Notes under the pieces: model-generated
What the model was told of the DNA's origin: nothing
What the model saw: the letters and a program-made list of their open reading frames with translations, nothing else
Database searches by the model: none
Shown here: positions 16,395 through 25,579 of the stretch, piece by piece
Numbering within the stretch: position 1 is the stretch's first letter
Layout: each line of letters starts with the position of its first letter
Assembly: GCA_030602965.1 (NCBI GenBank)
Contig: JAUVYS010000003.1
Location: forward strand, 1 to 45,897
Origin: Candidatus Bathyarchaeota archaeon
GTDB taxonomy: Archaea > Thermoproteota > Bathyarchaeia > RBG-16-48-13 > JAGMEO01
DNA length: 45,897 nucleotides
Direction of reading: 5' to 3'
Program-made: the position numbers and the translations under genes

Positions 16395-16477
16395 TGGTCT
16401 ATATCATCGCCTCAAATTTTAGTTCTTTAAGATTTTAAGATAATGATTTAAAGGTATCGTAAAAACGTATTCTCCTT

Positions 16478-16978
16478 GTGAACCTCATGAGGTTTAAAAA
16501 TAGACATCATCTAGATAACAAGACATTACGGAAAATACTTAGACGATTATCAGAAACCCTTAATGTAGATTCTTCTAACATTAAAATGGATAACGCAGAG
16601 ATAGCTGATCATGAGTCGGGTATAAAGATCCTAATTGTTGATGATAACATCGTTTTTGTTGTTGATGCAGACAATATTTTTCCAACATTATACTTTGAAC
16701 CATTAATTGAGCTTTTACCATCATTAATTGTTGATATGGGTGCTATTCCGTACATATGTAATGGCGCAGATGTTATGGCACCGGGAATTGTTCGTGTGGA
16801 AGGCAATTTTAGAAAAGATTCAATTGTGGTAGTAAGAGATGAAAAACATGGTAAACCGATAGCCATTGCAAGGTCTTTGTCAGGTGCGTCACAGATGAGA
16901 CAAACTGGACATGGAAAGGTAGCAGAGACGCTTCACTACGTCGGTGATGAAATCTGGAATTTAGCGAAACACATATGA
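16478..16978 (+). CDS. PUA-domain RNA-binding protein (MCT-1-like)
   Basis: A 166-residue protein with an N-terminal alpha/beta region (1-75) and a C-terminal PUA domain (about 77-152): LPSLIVDMGAIPYICNGADVMAPGI, then DSIVVVRDEKHGKPIAIARS. This matches the archaeal relatives of MCT-1/Tma20, which act on ribosomes and initiator tRNA in eukaryotes; the archaeal role is not firmly known. Starts are GTG (16478) or, more likely, ATG three codons later (16487). It is transcribed divergently from LSm with an 83-base gap. Confidence 0.9.
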   Translation: MNLMRFKNRHHLDNKTLRKILRRLSETLNVDSSNIKMDNAEIADHESGIKILIVDDNIVFVVDADNIFPTLYFEPLIELLPSLIVDMGAIPYICNGADVMAPGIVRVEGNFRKDSIVVVRDEKHGKPIAIARSLSGASQMRQTGHGKVAETLHYVGDEIWNLAKHI

Positions 16979-17019
16979 TTGACTGGAATAACGAATATTA
17001 AAAGACTTGCTTAAACAAA

Positions 17020-18933
17020 CTATCTAAGTCTCATAGTTTCTAGGTTTAATGGAGCATTAGTTTCTATTTTATAGATTCTGTGCAGAACTTTTGCAATACT
17101 GATGCATTTTGACTTTTCGCCATGACCAACTATGATGCGTTCTGGTTTGGATGAAAGTCTTCTTACATACCTTATGATCTGATTTCTATCCGAGTGCCCA
17201 GAAAATCCTTCAACGGCTCCTATTTTCATGGCAATTCTTATAACAGACATTTTGCCTTTGTTATTTATTAAAGGTACTTCTGAAAGCCCCCGTCTTATCC
17301 TTGAACCTAAGGTTCCTTCAATCTGATAGCTTACAAATATTAGTGTGTTTCTTTTATCTGAAGATAGAGCTTTGAAGTATTCTATAGATGGCCCACCTTC
17401 CATCATTCCTGAGGTAGCCATGATTATACTGGGTTCGCCTTCAATGATATCTTCTCTTGCACTTGAGTCCTTAACATTTACAAAGTATTCTGATTCAAAG
17501 GGGTTTACTCCCTTGTAAAGAATCTTATCTCGCACATTCCTTTCAAGGTATTCTGGATAAGCGGTATGAATAGCTGTTGCTTCTTGAATCATTCCTTCAA
17601 GGTATATTGGCGCTTCTTGGAGAAGGCCACTTTTCATGTAGCTATCTAAAACCACCATTACCTCCTGAGATCTACCAACAGCAGGCACTGGAATCAGCAC
17701 TTTTCCATTTTTATCTAGAGTTTCATTTATCAAAGACACACTGTTCTGTTCAACACTCCTTCTCTGAGGCATAATATTTTCTGGACCGCCATAGGTAGCC
17801 TCTGTAATTAAAGTTTCAATTCTTGGAAAAACCGTTGAAGCTGGTTCAAGAAGCATTGTGCGCCCATACTTAAAGTCGCCAGTGTAAATTATATTATGCA
17901 GCCCTTGTCCTATATGTAGGTGTGTTATTGTAGAACCTATAATATGACCTGCGTTGTGAAGAGTTAATCTCGCATCAGGAGCAATGTCTGTAACTTCACC
18001 ATATTTTAGAGGAATAATGTGAAGAGTCATCTCCCTAACAGCTTTCTGATCATAGGGAGGTGTGATACCCTCTTTTGTGAGAACATCAAGATAGTCAAGT
18101 TGGAGAAGAGTCATGAGACTTGCTGTTGGCTCAGAGCAGTAAACCGGGCCATCATATCCATACTTATATAGAAATGGAAGCAAGCCACAGTGATCTAAAT
18201 GTGCGTGAGAAATTATAACAGCATCTAAAATATATGGATCAAATTCTTGGATATTAAAGTATGGAAAGGCTTCAGCTGGATTATGAGATCCCGGATTAAT
18301 TCCGCAGTCAATTAGGATTTTACTTTTATCTGTATCAATAAGTAACGCTGATCTACCGACCTCTTGAAATCCGCCCAAAGTTGTCATTCGAACTCTTTTT
18401 GATTTGAATATTATTGGTCGGAATATTCTTTCACCAACGGAGCGTAAGATCTCTTTCCGTCTTTTAACTTCTGATTGATAATAATGTCTCACACTTGCAA
18501 TTATTTTTGATTGTATGGGTGGACTTCTTAATATCCTTGGTCTCCATTTTGTAGTTTTAATTATTTTCTGCAAAGCTGTACTATTTTTGCCTATTATGAG
18601 ACTAGGCTTTTTAACTTCAATAATGACCTCTCCTACAGTTGAATCGAATTCAATGTTGGTAATCTCTGTTTTATCTGAAATTATTGATTGAACCTGCTTC
18701 CGAGCTTCAGGCTCAGGAAGACGAACTGAAGGATCGGAACGGATAACAATTCGCTTTCGAAGGATACTTACAAGGTCTGTTATGATGAAGCTGTTCTCAA
18801 CTAAGATCTCTGGTTTTTTGGCGTAAATAGCTAACCTTGGGCCTTCAAACTCTATGCGACTAACCTCCGCCTCTTTTGGAATATTTTTCAGAATAGCGTT
18901 TCTTATCTTAACTTGAGTCTCGTTAAAAGGCAA
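17020..18933 (-). CDS. KH-domain beta-CASP ribonuclease aCPSF1 (FttA), transcription termination factor
   Basis: A 637-residue metallo-beta-lactamase nuclease. Residues 1-145 hold two KH-like RNA-binding modules (IIGKNSTALQKIIKT). The catalytic HAHLDHCG motif is near 243-250, TYGGPEN near 380, and the beta-CASP end motifs include SGHSDRNQ near 580 and IVGHGEKSK near 605. This protein is known to cut nascent RNA at U-rich sites and terminate transcription in archaea. The TTG start (18931-18933) has GAGGAT six bases upstream. It lies 30 bases downstream of the proteasome beta gene, another common archaeal pairing. Confidence 0.96.
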   Translation of the reverse strand: MPFNETQVKIRNAILKNIPKEAEVSRIEFEGPRLAIYAKKPEILVENSFIITDLVSILRKRIVIRSDPSVRLPEPEARKQVQSIISDKTEITNIEFDSTVGEVIIEVKKPSLIIGKNSTALQKIIKTTKWRPRILRSPPIQSKIIASVRHYYQSEVKRRKEILRSVGERIFRPIIFKSKRVRMTTLGGFQEVGRSALLIDTDKSKILIDCGINPGSHNPAEAFPYFNIQEFDPYILDAVIISHAHLDHCGLLPFLYKYGYDGPVYCSEPTASLMTLLQLDYLDVLTKEGITPPYDQKAVREMTLHIIPLKYGEVTDIAPDARLTLHNAGHIIGSTITHLHIGQGLHNIIYTGDFKYGRTMLLEPASTVFPRIETLITEATYGGPENIMPQRRSVEQNSVSLINETLDKNGKVLIPVPAVGRSQEVMVVLDSYMKSGLLQEAPIYLEGMIQEATAIHTAYPEYLERNVRDKILYKGVNPFESEYFVNVKDSSAREDIIEGEPSIIMATSGMMEGGPSIEYFKALSSDKRNTLIFVSYQIEGTLGSRIRRGLSEVPLINNKGKMSVIRIAMKIGAVEGFSGHSDRNQIIRYVRRLSSKPERIIVGHGEKSKCISIAKVLHRIYKIETNAPLNLETMRLR

Positions 18934-18963
18934 TATAATATCCTCTGAGATTTTTAGTTGAGC

Positions 18964-19593
18964 TTAAGCCTCTAGGAACTTGGCCTTTTCTTGATCTGAT
19001 AGTTCTTTATAGCCTTCTTTGGTCACAGTTGCCACATCAAAACTATCCCCGCTCCCTATGTCTCTTTTCATAGCTGACCAGACTGCTTTAACTACTAGGG
19101 GAATTCCCTCTTGAACTGATAAACTCTCTGTGTATTCAGCCTCAAGTACTCCGTAAGCTACAGGTGACCCAGAGCCTGTTGAAACCATTTTTTCTTCAAT
19201 AACACTACCAAAAGGGTCTAAAGCATATATGTGTGGTCCACTGCCATCGATCCCACCAATTATGGCTTGCATGACCAGCGGAAAAGCTCGAGATGAATAT
19301 AAAATGTTTGAAGCCAACCTTGCTAAAGATTTCACAGGAAAAGCCCGATCTTTCTCTAAGCGATAAAGCTTAGCGTTAGCCTGCAAGATGTTCACAACAT
19401 TCTGTGCATCTGCGACAACACCTGCGATTGTTATAGCAAGATGATCGTCAATCTTGAATACTTTCTTACCTTTTTTATGTGCTACTAGATAACCCATCGT
19501 AACTCGGGTGTCGGTAGCTATAACAATACCATCTTGGCAGACTATTCCCATTGTGGTTGTACCTTTAAGTACTTTTAAAATGTCTTCGTTCAT
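18964..19593 (-). CDS. psmB: Proteasome beta subunit, catalytically competent
   Basis: A 209-residue Ntn-hydrolase. From the ATG at 19591-19593 the propeptide is 11 residues (MNEDILKVLKG) and cleavage before TTTMGI exposes the catalytic Thr1. Asp17 (ATDTRV) and Lys33 (GKKVF) are present, as are GSGSPVAYG and RDIGSGD. A TTG five codons earlier (19606-19608) is the alternative start. A TTTTAAAA element lies just upstream (about 19630-19640). Compare the second beta paralog at 26903, which lacks Thr1. Confidence 0.95.
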   Translation of the reverse strand: MNEDILKVLKGTTTMGIVCQDGIVIATDTRVTMGYLVAHKKGKKVFKIDDHLAITIAGVVADAQNVVNILQANAKLYRLEKDRAFPVKSLARLASNILYSSRAFPLVMQAIIGGIDGSGPHIYALDPFGSVIEEKMVSTGSGSPVAYGVLEAEYTESLSVQEGIPLVVKAVWSAMKRDIGSGDSFDVATVTKEGYKELSDQEKAKFLEA

Positions 19594-19755
19594 CGCTGGC
19601 TCATTCAATTGATTAATTTTCCCTCAGAGTATCTTTTTAAAAGAATGATTATAGAAGAGAGGGTAAACATCTTATTTCAGAGAAGCTTTAACTTAAAAAT
19701 ATTTCGAAACATTCTTTTAGATTTTAGATAATGAAGATGTTGGTTAAATAGATTG

Positions 19756-20805
19756 ATGACGGATGCCCATCATATACAACTGCCAAGAGAAGTTCTTATT
19801 GGACGTGGAGTCTTAAAGAAGATTGGAACAGTGTGTCAAGGACTTGGTTTTTCTTCTTCAGCATTATTAATGACAGGGCCGAAGACATACTACATAGCTG
19901 CTAAGGAGACCATTATCTCTCTGGAAAAAAACGGATTCGATGTAGAAAATTTAATTGTTGAATCTTCCGAGATGAAGTACGTTGTTATGGCTGAAAAAAA
20001 AATTTTGAAACATCATCCTAAAATTGTATTAGGTGTTGGTGGAGGGAAAGTAATTGATGTGGGAAAGATTGCTGCTTCTAGACGTAGTGTGCCCTTCATA
20101 AGTGTTCCTACAACTGCTTCTCATGATGGAATTGCTAGTCCAAGGGCTTCGATAAAGGATTTGGAGCAACCATCATCTGTTCTTGCTCAAACACCTACTG
20201 CTATAATAGCTGATACAGAGATAATTCAAAAGTCCCCCTACAGACTTACAGCAAGTGGTTGTGGAGATATAGTATCAAAGTATACAGCGGTTAGAGACTG
20301 GAAATTAGCTCATAATCTCAAAGGTCAATATTATGGAGAATATGCGGCTAGTTTATCTATGATGAGCGCTAGGTTAGTGATGCGTAATGCCAAGATAATT
20401 AGAAAAACAGAAGAAGGCATAAGCATTGTCCTTGAGGCATTAATAAGTTGTGGTATCGCTATGAGCATTGCTGGAAGCAGTGCACCTTGTAGTGGTGCTG
20501 AACACCTCTTCTCTCACATCTTAGACCAGATAGCGCCAACTCCAGCCTTACATGGTGAACAGTGTGGCGTTGGAGCAATTATGATGGCTTATCTTCACAG
20601 AGCCAACTGGAAACATTTAAGAAATAGTCTTCGCAAGCTCAAAGCTCCTACAACTGCCCAAGAACTTGAAATAGAACCAAGATACATCATCGAAGCTTTA
20701 ACAAAAGCTCACAAGATTAGATCTGATAGATACACAATTCTTGGAAATGACGGTTTAACTGAAGACGAAGCTATTCACCTTGCAAAAACCACCGGAGTAA
20801 TTTAG
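19756..20805 (+). CDS. egsA: sn-Glycerol-1-phosphate dehydrogenase
   Basis: A 349-residue enzyme reducing DHAP to glycerol-1-phosphate, which sets the archaeal lipid backbone stereochemistry. GVGGGKVIDVGK (NAD binding), SVPTTASHDGIASPRAS, the metal-binding CSGAEHLFSHIL and the later LHGEQCGVGA histidine identify it. The ATG at 19756 is preferred over the adjacent TTG. It faces the proteasome gene across a short divergent promoter region with a TTAAAAATA element near 19692. Confidence 0.96.
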   Translation: MTDAHHIQLPREVLIGRGVLKKIGTVCQGLGFSSSALLMTGPKTYYIAAKETIISLEKNGFDVENLIVESSEMKYVVMAEKKILKHHPKIVLGVGGGKVIDVGKIAASRRSVPFISVPTTASHDGIASPRASIKDLEQPSSVLAQTPTAIIADTEIIQKSPYRLTASGCGDIVSKYTAVRDWKLAHNLKGQYYGEYAASLSMMSARLVMRNAKIIRKTEEGISIVLEALISCGIAMSIAGSSAPCSGAEHLFSHILDQIAPTPALHGEQCGVGAIMMAYLHRANWKHLRNSLRKLKAPTTAQELEIEPRYIIEALTKAHKIRSDRYTILGNDGLTEDEAIHLAKTTGVI

Positions 20806-20815
20806 TAGAATAAAA

Positions 20816-21280
20816 ATGCTAAAAGAAAAAGTACTCATAACGTTTATAGGCGTTCATCAAGCAAAAAAAGGCTTTATTTTTGTCCACGAAGGGCTTTTGA
20901 AGAATTGTGAAGAATGTGATTTTTTCAAAGTATGCATGAAAAATTTAGAGCCAGGACGAATTTATAAGGTTAGAAAAATTCGTCAAAAGAAGTTTCCTTG
21001 TAAAGTTCATGAAAATGGAGTTCAGGTTGTAGAAGTAACTGAAAGTGATATAGAAGCATCTATCCAAGAAAGACAGGCTTTCAATGGATGTGCTATAACC
21101 TTTCAACATCAAGATTGCAATGAGATTTGTTGCTTATATTATGAAAAATGTAAAGTAAATGGCTTAAAGAACGGTGATAAATGCAGAATTATCAAAGTAA
21201 AAGAGAGACTCACTTGCCCTCTTGAGAAGACTCTTGTTTCCGCGGTTTTACATCGGCTGCCTTTGAGCGAGTCTTTTTGA
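20816..21280 (+). CDS. UPF0179 family cysteine-rich protein
   Basis: A 154-residue protein with many Cys: NCEECDFFKVCMKNL, CKVHENG, then DCNEICCLYYEKC and TCPLEK. The pattern matches UPF0179, found mainly in archaea and without known function; the Cys sets suggest bound metal or Fe-S. It starts 11 bases after egsA and is probably cotranscribed. Its last 71 bases overlap the convergent FKBP gene. Confidence 0.9.
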   Translation: MLKEKVLITFIGVHQAKKGFIFVHEGLLKNCEECDFFKVCMKNLEPGRIYKVRKIRQKKFPCKVHENGVQVVEVTESDIEASIQERQAFNGCAITFQHQDCNEICCLYYEKCKVNGLKNGDKCRIIKVKERLTCPLEKTLVSAVLHRLPLSESF

Positions 21281-21953
21281 ATGTCTCAATGATACTTACT
21301 GTCTTTATCTCAGGGAAGAATTTATAGATGTCATTAACTATTCCTCGTTTCGCGAATTGAAGACCTTCAATATAGAAAGCATCCTTAGGCAATTCGATGT
21401 TAGTCTTTGTCTTTGTAACCTTCAAAGCAAAGTCTTCAGCTTTCACTGAGGGAAGTCTTCGATGAATAATTGCTCGTATTTTTTCTTTTTCGTTCTCAAT
21501 TATCTTTTTTAATGTAAGATCGTAAATTAGGGTTCTTCCTGCTAATGGGGGATTGAAATCAACCTGTACACGTCCTGCACCGACAGATCTGATTACAGCA
21601 GATTTTCCACCAATTTCCATTCGCATTCCAGGAACTGGTGTTACTTTTTGTTTTTTGAAGCTTCTTATTGATAGTAATTTGATCTTTTTCGGATCCCTAG
21701 GACCAAAGCCTTTCTCAGGAGGAATAGTAATTGTGGATGATTTTCCCACCTTAAGGGCTGGTAACGCATCATCTAAACTCTTTAGAACCCATCCTTCTCC
21801 AACAACAACGAGCATAGGTTCGTAAGCTCCATTTTCATTAAATGTACCTTTCTCCTTTGCTACATTTTCAATAGTAGTATCAAAAACTTCATCAGTCTCT
21901 TTCACCTTAGCTATATAGTCGATTAGAATAAAGTTTCCTTTTTTTATAGGCAA
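21210..21953 (-). CDS. FKBP-type peptidyl-prolyl isomerase, long archaeal form
   Basis: A 247-residue FKBP. The catalytic domain (1-85 and 115-155) encloses an insert-in-flap domain; DYIAKVKETDEVFDTT, GEGWVLKSLDDAL, PPEKGFGPRDPKK and VDFNPPLAGRTLIYDLTL are typical. The C-terminal 90 residues are a separate alpha/beta domain with a charged tail. It assists folding in the cytosol as a chaperone-like isomerase. TTG start (21951-21953) is set by a GGGAGATC Shine-Dalgarno. The 3' end overlaps UPF0179 on the other strand. Confidence 0.94.
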   Translation of the reverse strand: MPIKKGNFILIDYIAKVKETDEVFDTTIENVAKEKGTFNENGAYEPMLVVVGEGWVLKSLDDALPALKVGKSSTITIPPEKGFGPRDPKKIKLLSIRSFKKQKVTPVPGMRMEIGGKSAVIRSVGAGRVQVDFNPPLAGRTLIYDLTLKKIIENEKEKIRAIIHRRLPSVKAEDFALKVTKTKTNIELPKDAFYIEGLQFAKRGIVNDIYKFFPEIKTVSIIETFKKTRSKAADVKPRKQESSQEGK

Positions 21954-22145
21954 GTATCGATCTCCCTTTGATGTTAGTGATTTATTATCTAGATTGATAA
22001 AAATATTTGGTGGCTTATTACTAGAGCGTGTGATTTTTACTATATTTCTAATTTATATAATTGTCATAAAAAAATCTTTCATTTAACCTACAATACTTAA
22101 AATTTACAACTTCCATTTTGAAGTCAAATTATTAGGAGAAATTAC

Positions 22146-22937
22146 ATGATAATTACTCTTCTTTCAGATTTTGGATTACAGGATTCTTATGTAACAGAGA
22201 TGAAGGGCACTATTTTGACTGTTTGTAGTGATGCAACTATTGTTGATATTACACATAATGTAAAAAAGTTCAATATCAAAATGGGAGCTTTTATTTTAGC
22301 TTCTGCAGCGCCACATTTTCCAGAAGGAACCATACATGTTGCAGTCGTAGATCCAGGTGTTGGCACAAAACGACGTCCCATAATAGTTGAAGCTAAGAAC
22401 AGGATTTATGTAGGACCAGATAATGGGTTGCTGATTTTATCAGCCAAAAATGAAGGACTAAAAAGAGTGATCCATGTAACGAACAAACAATTTTTTCATG
22501 AAACGGTTTCAAAAACCTTTCATGGAAGAGATGTTTTTGCGCCAGTAGCGGCTTACCTTGCAAAAGGAGTTAAATCTTCTAAGTTTGGCCAAGAAATAAC
22601 AGATTTCATAAAACCAACATTCGCTGAACCTACAATAAACAGAGAGAAGATAGAGGGTGAGATTCTCCACATAGATGATTTTGGGAACCTTATAACGAAC
22701 ATTTCCCAAACAATTCTAGATAAAACTAAAGCATCAAAAATAAAGCAACTTCAAATTAGTATAGCAAAAAAGAGAAAAATTCTGAGATTCAGCGGAACAT
22801 ATGGCGATGTTTCTGAAGGAACAGCTTTGATATTAATAGGAAGTCATGGGTTCTTAGAGATTGCAGTTAGTCTAGGAAGTGCAAAAAAGGTATTTAATGC
22901 CAAGCTAGGTGATGTGGTTGAGGTTCATTTATCTTAG
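22146..22937 (+). CDS. S-adenosyl-L-methionine hydroxide adenosyltransferase (DUF62)
   Basis: A 263-residue enzyme splitting SAM to adenosine and methionine with hydroxide. TLLSDFGLQDSYVTEMKG, HVAVVDPGVGTKRRPI, YVGPDNGLL, FHGRDVFAPVAAYLA and the C-terminal HIDDFGNLITN are the family signature; Asp and His/Arg positions of the hydroxide-activating triad appear intact. The ATG has AGGAG nine bases upstream and a TTAAAATTT TATA-like site near 22095. Single-gene unit. Confidence 0.94.
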   Translation: MIITLLSDFGLQDSYVTEMKGTILTVCSDATIVDITHNVKKFNIKMGAFILASAAPHFPEGTIHVAVVDPGVGTKRRPIIVEAKNRIYVGPDNGLLILSAKNEGLKRVIHVTNKQFFHETVSKTFHGRDVFAPVAAYLAKGVKSSKFGQEITDFIKPTFAEPTINREKIEGEILHIDDFGNLITNISQTILDKTKASKIKQLQISIAKKRKILRFSGTYGDVSEGTALILIGSHGFLEIAVSLGSAKKVFNAKLGDVVEVHLS

Positions 22938-22979
22938 AACATTTTGAAGGATTAATGGAATAAATCTTACTCAGAAACT

Positions 22980-23255
22980 TTATTCAAGTCTCTTTATAAT
23001 GTGATAACCAAATTTTGTTTTTATAGTAGGTGAAGTCTGTCCCTTCTTAAGAGTAAAAGCTGTTTTCTCAAACTCCTTCACCATTTTTCCTCTACTAAAG
23101 AATCCAAGGTCACCGCCACGGTTTCTTGAAGGACAAAGTGAAACTTCCTTTGCAATTTTTGCAAATTTTTCATCTTTTTTTAAACGCTCGAGAATAGTAT
23201 CAGCTTCCTGCTTGGTCTTTACTAGAATATGAGCACAATGTACTTTATTTGACAT
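22980..23255 (-). CDS. ppiC: Parvulin-type peptidyl-prolyl isomerase
   Basis: A 91-residue stand-alone parvulin: CAHILVKTKQEADTILERL, CPSRNRGGDLGFFSRGKMV, FEKTAFTLKKGQ and FGYHIIKRLE cover the whole domain. No signal peptide, so it acts in the cytosol. The ATG at 23253-23255 fits the family start; three earlier codons are in frame. Located between nadM and the SAM hydroxide enzyme. Confidence 0.94.
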   Translation of the reverse strand: MSNKVHCAHILVKTKQEADTILERLKKDEKFAKIAKEVSLCPSRNRGGDLGFFSRGKMVKEFEKTAFTLKKGQTSPTIKTKFGYHIIKRLE

Positions 23256-23306
23256 ACAAATCAAAACTCATGAAACAACAGAGATATGAGATTAATTTCT
23301 TGTTTT

Positions 23307-23840
23307 TTAAACTTTGTTAGATAAAGCAAGTTCTTTAATTCTTGAAACACCATCTATACTTTTAATGTAACTTGCCACCCTTTTTGAAAGTAGTTCCTCC
23401 CAGTTGTCATCGTTCAGGATTCTTTTTCTGACTTCAGTCGCTGAATAGATTTCGCGGTGCAAGAATAGTATGTTTTCTACGCTGAAATTTGCTTCTTTGA
23501 ATAAGCGACAAGTAAGAGGATCGTTTGAATATACAACGTCAAAGTGGGGTGTAAGAACACAGACTTCGTTTACCCAGATGGCATGAGCCTTTGCATCTGG
23601 AACTGGAATTATTAAAAATTTCTTTTGATCAAATCCCTCTTCATCTAAAGTAGCTTTTATCATTGTGATACGTTCACCCGCTGTAAAAGGGTTGTCTAAT
23701 TCATGGCTCAACTGGGAGCTCCCCACAATTATTATTAGTTCATCTACGGATTCTAGTAATTTCTTAACAATCTTAATGTGACCAATATGAAAAGGCTGAA
23801 ATCTTCCTACAAAAAGTCCTCGTCTTATCTGCTTTTCCAT
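23307..23840 (-). CDS. nadM: Nicotinamide-nucleotide adenylyltransferase, archaeal NadM
   Basis: A 177-residue nucleotidyltransferase forming NAD from NMN and ATP. GRFQPFHIGHIKIVKKLL holds the HxGH motif, and the C-terminal SATEVRKRILN holds the SxTxxR-type ATP-phosphate motif. VGSSQLSHELDNPFTAGER is typical of the archaeal family. ATG start at 23838-23840. Confidence 0.95.
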   Translation of the reverse strand: MEKQIRRGLFVGRFQPFHIGHIKIVKKLLESVDELIIIVGSSQLSHELDNPFTAGERITMIKATLDEEGFDQKKFLIIPVPDAKAHAIWVNEVCVLTPHFDVVYSNDPLTCRLFKEANFSVENILFLHREIYSATEVRKRILNDDNWEELLSKRVASYIKSIDGVSRIKELALSNKV

Positions 23841-23878
23841 TTAATCACCACGTACATTTTTTAAAATTGATCATATAT

Positions 23879-24447
23879 TTTATGGCATAAAAAGGTGTGT
23901 TGGATCAACATATATAACAGAACCCGTTTTTGTTCTAAATTTCACACCTTCTTTTCTAAGAAGAAGGCACTTTATTTCTAGGCCAAGACCATACCCACCT
24001 AAACTTAGATCGTAATATACTACTCGACGACAAGGAACAATTGGCGGAAAAGGTTGCTAGCCATAATATTTCCAACTGCTCTTGCCGCTTTTCTTCTTGA
24101 TAATGAAGAAGCGATACTACCATAAGTACTGACAAAGCCGTATGGAATACCAATTACCGTTTCCAAAACCTTTCTTGTGAAAAAGGGGAGATAATTCATT
24201 TTTAATTCGAAGTTGAAATTCCCCTTTTTTCCCTCACATATATTACTGATAGCTTTGAAAAGTTTCTTTACATACTCATCCTCCTTTTTTTTCCATGATA
24301 CAATTGTTTAAAGGTATTTTCTCTAACACGTAGCTAACGGCTTCTTCTCTGCCTTTAACAGAGAAACTGCAGCATACAATTTATCCGTCTTCACTTAAAG
24401 CTAAAGAGAACCACAATTTTCCTTTTTTACAAGAGTGAATAGAAAGC
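23879..24447 (-). pseudogene. ogt: Broken methylated-DNA--protein-cysteine methyltransferase
   Basis: Reading right to left, pieces of one alkyltransferase lie in changing frames. The N-terminal part (KGKLWFSLALSEDG) ends in a TAA at 24381-24383, then VCCSFSVKGREEAVSYVLEK continues. An A8 run (24285-24292) with one extra base shifts the frame to DEYVKKLFKAISNICEGKKG and TRKVLETVIGIPYGFVSTYG, then RRKAARAVGNIMASN. A one-base loss near 24051 shifts again to PPIVPCRRVVYYDLSLGGYG and the stop at 23879. The active-site PCHRV reads PCRRV, so the conserved His is lost too. No functional product is expected; the N-terminal limit (a TTG near 24447) is approximate. Confidence 0.88.
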
Positions 24448-24508
24448 AAACTGTTTCAATTAACGATACTGTATTAAGCACGAGTTAAAAGTTTAGATTG
24501 AGAAAAAT

Positions 24509-25579
24509 TTGATTGAAATAAATGGCTTTATGGGAGAAGGCGGGGGACAAATTATTAGAACAAGCGTGGCCCTTGCGACGCTTCTGGGAAAAAAAATTCA
24601 CGTCTTTAATGTGAGAGCAAAACGATCTCCAAAAGGTTTTAGACCTCAACACATTATTGGAGTAAAGACAGTTGCAGCTTTGGCAAAAGCAGAAGTCAAA
24701 GGGTTGAATGTAGGATCAACAGACTTGGTGTTTATTCCTAAAGCAAGGCTTTCTGGAGAATTTATTTTTAATATTGGAACAGCCGGGAGTATATCATTGG
24801 TTTTACAATCACTAATGCCAGCAGCTGCTTTCACATCAGGAAAAGTGAGGTTTACTATAACTGGTGGAACTGATGTGAGATGGAGCCCAACTATAGATTA
24901 CATCAAGTATGTCAAACTTCCCATTCTAAAAAAAATGGGTTACAATGCTACACTATCAGTTTTAAGACGGGGACATTACCCAAAGGGTGGAGGTAAGGTA
25001 GCCATAGAGATTCAACCTCTTAAAAAAATCGAACCTATTAACATCACTGATTTTGGAAGCGTAAAGAAGATAAAAGGAGTGAGTCATTGTGTAAAACTAC
25101 CAAAGCATGTTGCTGAAAGACAAGCAAAAGCAGCTACTGCAGTTTTAAACCAAAGCGGTTTTAAAGATGTAATTGTGTCAACAGAATGGTATTCCTCTGA
25201 AAAAGACCAACATTTTGGTCCTGGGAGCGGTATTATTCTGTATGCTGAAACTACTTCAGACTCTGTAATTGGAGCTGATGCTCTTGGGGAGAAGGGAAAA
25301 CCTGCAGAGAAAGTAGGCACTGAAGCTGCGAACAAGTTAGTAAAAGAGTTACAATCAAAAATGCCAATCGATCGACATATGGCTGATATGTTAGTGCCAT
25401 ATATGGCTATTGCAGATGGAGAATCAATCATCAAGGTTTCAGAAATTACTACGCATCTACTTACTAACGTCAAGATTGCTACTCTAGTTGCAGGGGTCAA
25501 GTTCAAGATTGAAGGGCAATTAAAGTTTTCAGGAAAGATTTCAGTTAAAGGTCTTGGCTTAATAAACGATTTTTTCTGA
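24509..25579 (+). CDS. rtcA: RNA 3'-terminal phosphate cyclase
   Basis: A 356-residue enzyme converting an RNA 3'-phosphate to 2',3'-cyclic phosphate with ATP. GEGGGQIIRTSVALATLLGK, SPKGFRPQH, GTAGSISLVLQSLMP, RRGHYPKGGGKV are typical, and the adenylated His is in DRHMADMLVPY (His290). TTG start (24509) gives the family N-terminus. The 3' end overlaps the convergent NOG1 gene by 35 bases. Confidence 0.95.
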   Translation: MIEINGFMGEGGGQIIRTSVALATLLGKKIHVFNVRAKRSPKGFRPQHIIGVKTVAALAKAEVKGLNVGSTDLVFIPKARLSGEFIFNIGTAGSISLVLQSLMPAAAFTSGKVRFTITGGTDVRWSPTIDYIKYVKLPILKKMGYNATLSVLRRGHYPKGGGKVAIEIQPLKKIEPINITDFGSVKKIKGVSHCVKLPKHVAERQAKAATAVLNQSGFKDVIVSTEWYSSEKDQHFGPGSGIILYAETTSDSVIGADALGEKGKPAEKVGTEAANKLVKELQSKMPIDRHMADMLVPYMAIADGESIIKVSEITTHLLTNVKIATLVAGVKFKIEGQLKFSGKISVKGLGLINDFF

